Source of the DNA: Methylococcaceae bacterium
GTDB lineage: Bacteria; Pseudomonadota; Gammaproteobacteria; Methylococcales; Methylomonadaceae
Assembly: GCA_947505055.1 (NCBI GenBank)
Contig: CANNLO010000007.1
Span: 1 to 40,783, forward strand
Direction: 5' to 3'
DNA length: 40,783 nt
The notes under the pieces were generated by a model. That model had not been told where the DNA came from. It ran no database searches and saw only the letters and a program-made list of their open reading frames with translations. Shown here piece after piece: positions 37,919-40,783 of this stretch. A program made the translations under genes and the position numbers. Within the stretch, counting starts at the first letter, position 1, and each line of letters begins with the position of its first letter.

Positions 37919-39654
37919 TACGCTAACTCCCTGTCGGTCGAGGTGCCCGGCGCGACTCTTAAGGTCATGTCATGATGGCCTTTGCCGGATTCAATCATCG
38001 GATAAACATTCTCGGTTCTGTCCGTTAGTATGTCTAAAAATACGGTGCGATCTTTCATTGCAAAGGCTTCTTCCAGTGCAGGTCTGACTTCTTCCGGTTT
38101 ATCGATACGCATGCCGACATGGCCATAAGCCTCTGCCAGTTTGACAAATTCAGGGATGGTGTCCATGTAGGAATGCGAGTAACGGCTTTCGTAGGAAAAC
38201 TCCTGCCATTGCCGAACCATACCCATATAACTGTTATTCAGGTTGATAATTTTTACCGGCGTTTTGTATTGTAAAGCAGTAGATAATTCCTGAATACACA
38301 TCTGGATACTGGCATCACCGGTTACACAGGCGACTTCAGATTCAGGGAACGCCAATTTAACACCGATGGCCGCAGGCAAACCAAAGCCCATCGTGCCCAA
38401 ACCGCCTGAATTAATCCAGCGACGCGGCTTGTCAAACGGATAATACTGCGCGGCCCACATTTGATGCTGACCGACATCCGAAGTGATATAAGCATCGCCT
38501 TTAGTCACTTCGTAAAGTTGCTCAATCACATATTGCGGTTTGATTAAACGGCTTTCTCGGTCATAGTCCAGACACTTGATCGAACGCCATTGATCAATTT
38601 GATTCCACCAACTTTCAAGCGCCTTTTTAGAAGGTTTCTTTTTGCTGTCTTTCAGCAATTCCATCATCTGCTTCAAGACCGGTTTGACTTCACCCACGAT
38701 TGGAATCGCAACTTTAACGGTCTTGGAAATTGATGCAGGATCAACGTCAATATGAATAATTTGGGCGTGCGGACAAAACTCAGCCAATTTTCCGGTCACG
38801 CGGTCATCAAAACGAGCGCCGATCGCAATAATCACGTCACTCTCATGCATCGCCATATTGGCTTCATAAGTGCCGTGCATACCGAGCATGCCGACAAACT
38901 GTTTATCAGTCGACGGATAAGCACCCAAGCCCATCAAGGTATTGGTAATCGGAAAACCCAGAGTCTGGGTAAACTCAGTCAATTCTTTGCTGGCTTCACC
39001 CAAAACCACGCCGCCGCCAGAATAGATGATCGGCTTTTGTGCGGACAACAGTAAATCCACCGCTTTTTTAATCTGCTCCTTATCACCCAGAACTTCAGGG
39101 TTGTAAGAACGGATAACCACTTTTTTAGGATATTTATAAGGGATTGTTATTCTGGGGTCAGTCATATCTTTAGGTACGTCAACAACCACCGGTCCCGGAC
39201 GACCTGTGGTTGCAACATAAAAAGCTTTTTTCATGGTTTCAGCCAGTTTGGTAACGTCTTTAACCAAAAAGTTATGTTTGACGCACGGACGAGTAATGCC
39301 GACCATATCAACTTCCTGAAATGCATCACTGCCGATAACTGGCGATGGCACCTGACCGGAAATAATCACCATCGGAATGGAGTCCATGTAAGCCGTAGCA
39401 ATTCCGGTTACTGCATTGGTAGCGCCAGGTCCTGAAGTAACCAACACGACGCCCGGTTTGCCGGTCGCACGGGCATAACCGTCAGCCGCGTGGGTAGCGC
39501 CTTGTTCGTGTCGAACCAAGATGTGTTTGACATCATCCTGCTGGAAAATTGCATCGTATAAATGCAAAACCGCTCCGCCGGGATAGCCAAAAATATATTC
39601 TACGCCTTCTTCTTTAAGACTCTGAATTACGATTTGTGCGCCGTTTAGCTCCAC
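37918..39654 (-). CDS. ilvI: Acetolactate synthase large subunit
   Basis: ThDP-dependent catalytic subunit joining two pyruvates, or pyruvate and 2-ketobutyrate. The 578-residue protein starts at GTG 39654 with GAGGT 6 nt upstream. Motifs: EYIFGYPGGAVLHLYDA, the catalytic Glu in RHEQGATHAADGYARATGKPG (about 48-68), TSGPGATNAVTGIATAYMDSIP, VVDVPKDM, GARFDDRVTGKL, and the ThDP/Mg site GDASIQMCIQELSTALQY followed by LNNSYMGMVRQWQEF. Full length. It is transcribed with ilvH; the 310 bp upstream hold a candidate leader. Confidence 0.98.
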   Translation of the reverse strand: MELNGAQIVIQSLKEEGVEYIFGYPGGAVLHLYDAIFQQDDVKHILVRHEQGATHAADGYARATGKPGVVLVTSGPGATNAVTGIATAYMDSIPMVIISGQVPSPVIGSDAFQEVDMVGITRPCVKHNFLVKDVTKLAETMKKAFYVATTGRPGPVVVDVPKDMTDPRITIPYKYPKKVVIRSYNPEVLGDKEQIKKAVDLLLSAQKPIIYSGGGVVLGEASKELTEFTQTLGFPITNTLMGLGAYPSTDKQFVGMLGMHGTYEANMAMHESDVIIAIGARFDDRVTGKLAEFCPHAQIIHIDVDPASISKTVKVAIPIVGEVKPVLKQMMELLKDSKKKPSKKALESWWNQIDQWRSIKCLDYDRESRLIKPQYVIEQLYEVTKGDAYITSDVGQHQMWAAQYYPFDKPRRWINSGGLGTMGFGLPAAIGVKLAFPESEVACVTGDASIQMCIQELSTALQYKTPVKIINLNNSYMGMVRQWQEFSYESRYSHSYMDTIPEFVKLAEAYGHVGMRIDKPEEVRPALEEAFAMKDRTVFLDILTDRTENVYPMIESGKGHHDMTLRVAPGTSTDRELA

Positions 39655-39963
39655 GCCAATACCTCAAAATAAACTTTCAAATTAAGCCGAATTTGCATTT
39701 TTAAAAACTCAAAACCAGAACAATGGGTTTGTTTTTTAAATCTGCAGTTAAACGGCTGTTGGCAACCGCCTTTTTCAGGCGGTTTATTTTTATCATTTTA
39801 CTTGGTTTTTGGTTAAATTGTATACGCATCTCTTTTGCTTTTAATTCTTCTCTGACTGAAAACCATCAATCAGTAATCTGAGCGCCCAACAGGAACTCAA
39901 CTTTTCAATCAATGCTTAACAGGAATTTAGCTGCCGAGCATTTGCTTTTTATTGCTGACGAAA
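39655..39963 (-). promoter_or_regulatory. ilvI upstream region with candidate promoter, hairpin and leader frame
   Basis: A 309-bp gap. A possible -10 box TATACA lies at 39824-39819 (minus strand), with no good -35. Downstream is a 31-codon frame (39796 to 39701, minus) ending in the run PIVLVLSF, which gives five branched-chain codons in a row, as in ilv leader peptides. A hairpin AACCGCC/GGCGGTT (39764-39770 with 39778-39784) overlaps its 5' part, but no terminator stem lies between the frame and ilvI. Further upstream the octamer AACAGGAA occurs at 39888-39895 and 39918-39925. Its role is inferred. Confidence 0.4.
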
Positions 39964-40783
39964 CTACTGCACCGAAAATTCAAGCTCATAACCAGTATAC
40001 TTGCGAATATTAATGACGCCAGTATCGAGTAATAAATATTGACCTTTAATGCCATGCAAAACCCCTGTAACTTCCGGGTTCTTATCAAGATTAAACGACT
40101 TAACTTTCAGCGGATAACTGTCCACTGGAAAGTGAATATCTACCACCGGCTCACCACTTAAAACTTCAACTGCCTGAACACCAAAACGCTGAATAATTTC
40201 ATCCAGTTCCGTTTTACAAACCTCCATTAATTCATCACGCTTTGTGATTAGATCAATCGGTTCAGCCTTGCTTTTAAGCATTTTCTGCCAACTGGTTTTA
40301 TCACTAACATGCTTGGCAATAACGATTTCAATCAGTCCGGAAATATAGCGCGATTGCACTTTAAAAACCGGCAAAGCCTGCACCGCGCCTTGGTCTATCC
40401 AGCGGGTTGGAATTTGAGTCTGCCGGGTAATGCCAACCTTGATGCCACTGGAATTAGCAAGATAAACGATATGCGGTTTAAAGCAAAACTCTTCGCCCCA
40501 CGCCGGTTCGCGACAGGTTCCCGCTTCATAATGACAAGTCTCCGGCTTCATAATGCACATATCGCATTGAGCCAGCGAGATAAAACAGGGGTAGCAATAG
40601 CCCTGATTAAAACTCTTTTTGATGACCTTGTTGCAATGTATGCAAGCAATCTTACCGGTATAGGTCAGCTTGATCGATTTCCCGATTAACGGATTAAGAT
40701 CAATCAACTGCTCACCTAACGGCAGCTCGTACTGAACCGGTTTCGATGGATCCGAGTCCAGTCTGGCGCGCATTTTTTTTGTA
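39964..40783 (-). CDS. DUF2797 zinc-binding protein, partial at the window edge
   Basis: A conserved protein of unknown function. The visible part has an N-terminal zinc-finger region: CIHCNKVIKKSFNQGYCYPC (about 43-62), then AQCDMCIMKPETCHYEAGTC (about 68-87) with many Cys and one His, then a C-terminal domain beginning HIVYLANSSGIKVGITRQTQ that resembles the GIY-YIG nuclease fold (IVYLANSSGIKVGIT) and QIPTRWIDQGAVQALPVF. An in-frame ATG is at 40773, but the frame stays open to the window end (YKKMRARL) and the family usually has further residues before RARL, so the 5' end is probably outside the window. It is 309 bp upstream of ilvI. Confidence 0.85.
   Translation of the reverse strand, partial: TKKMRARLDSDPSKPVQYELPLGEQLIDLNPLIGKSIKLTYTGKIACIHCNKVIKKSFNQGYCYPCFISLAQCDMCIMKPETCHYEAGTCREPAWGEEFCFKPHIVYLANSSGIKVGITRQTQIPTRWIDQGAVQALPVFKVQSRYISGLIEIVIAKHVSDKTSWQKMLKSKAEPIDLITKRDELMEVCKTELDEIIQRFGVQAVEVLSGEPVVDIHFPVDSYPLKVKSFNLDKNPEVTGVLHGIKGQYLLLDTGVINIRKYTGYELEFSVQ

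Noticed and set aside
39723..39881. 52-codon frame on the plus strand (hydrophobic with basic N-terminus) upstream of ilvI
   Set aside because: Weak ribosome binding site, contains a hairpin followed by a T-run, and overlaps the candidate ilv leader; kept only as an alternative reading in the findings.

Overview
This 40.8 kb window reads as a core chromosomal segment of a Gram-negative gammaproteobacterium. The lipopolysaccharide export and KDO genes, the rpoN cluster, min genes close to the rpoN cluster, and a zwf-edd-eda-gltA block together fit a type I methanotroph of the Methylococcales. That lineage call is inference: no methane or methanol oxidation gene lies in the window. Coding density is high and most genes are full length and of familiar families. 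No rRNA, tRNA, CRISPR array, prophage, integrase or transposase gene was seen.

Layout. 1-1514 (minus): the 5' part of pyrD behind thiO. 1592-3883: an accessory patch with a lone antitoxin-like gene, a surface beta-barrel protein with its own promoter and terminator, a YefM/YoeB toxin-antitoxin pair and a possible ParE-type toxin remnant. 3864-4814: proline iminopeptidase. 4935-11064 (plus): the KDO/LPS transport and sigma-54 cluster kdsD-kdsC-lptC-lptA-lptB-rpoN-hpf-rapZ, without ptsN between hpf and rapZ. 11249-13316 (minus): a small winged-helix protein and minC-minD-minE. 13627-15650 (plus): a TPP riboswitch and thiC, followed by a universal stress protein and a large chemoreceptor with NIT, HAMP, PAS, signalling and CZB regions. 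19483-22293 (minus): mazG, a PfkB-type sugar kinase, dgkA and gcvH, with a 113-bp inverted-repeat element between mazG and the kinase. 22522-29264 (plus): an RND-type adaptor with no pump gene nearby, then zwf-edd-eda and gltA. 29394-40783 (minus): glycogen phosphorylase, a dicarboxylate/amino-acid:cation symporter, cstA-ybdD, ilvI-ilvH-(Uma2)-ilvC, and a DUF2797 protein running off the window end.

How the genes fit together. zwf, edd and eda encode the Entner-Doudoroff route from glucose 6-phosphate to pyruvate; gltA admits its acetyl-CoA to the TCA cycle, and glycogen phosphorylase supplies hexose phosphate from storage. The ilv genes drain pyruvate into branched-chain amino acids. KdsD/KdsC make the KDO sugar of the inner core and LptC/A/B carry LPS across the periplasm. 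rpoN, hpf and rapZ are regulators co-inherited with that cluster. thiO and thiC both serve thiamine synthesis but sit about 12 kb apart, and only thiC shows a riboswitch.

No clearly new multi-gene system is visible. The items most worth a second look are the 113-bp TIR element (20338-20450), the structured leaders before gltA and ilvI, the NIT/CZB chemoreceptor, the toxin-antitoxin patch, and the Uma2 gene inside the ilv cluster.
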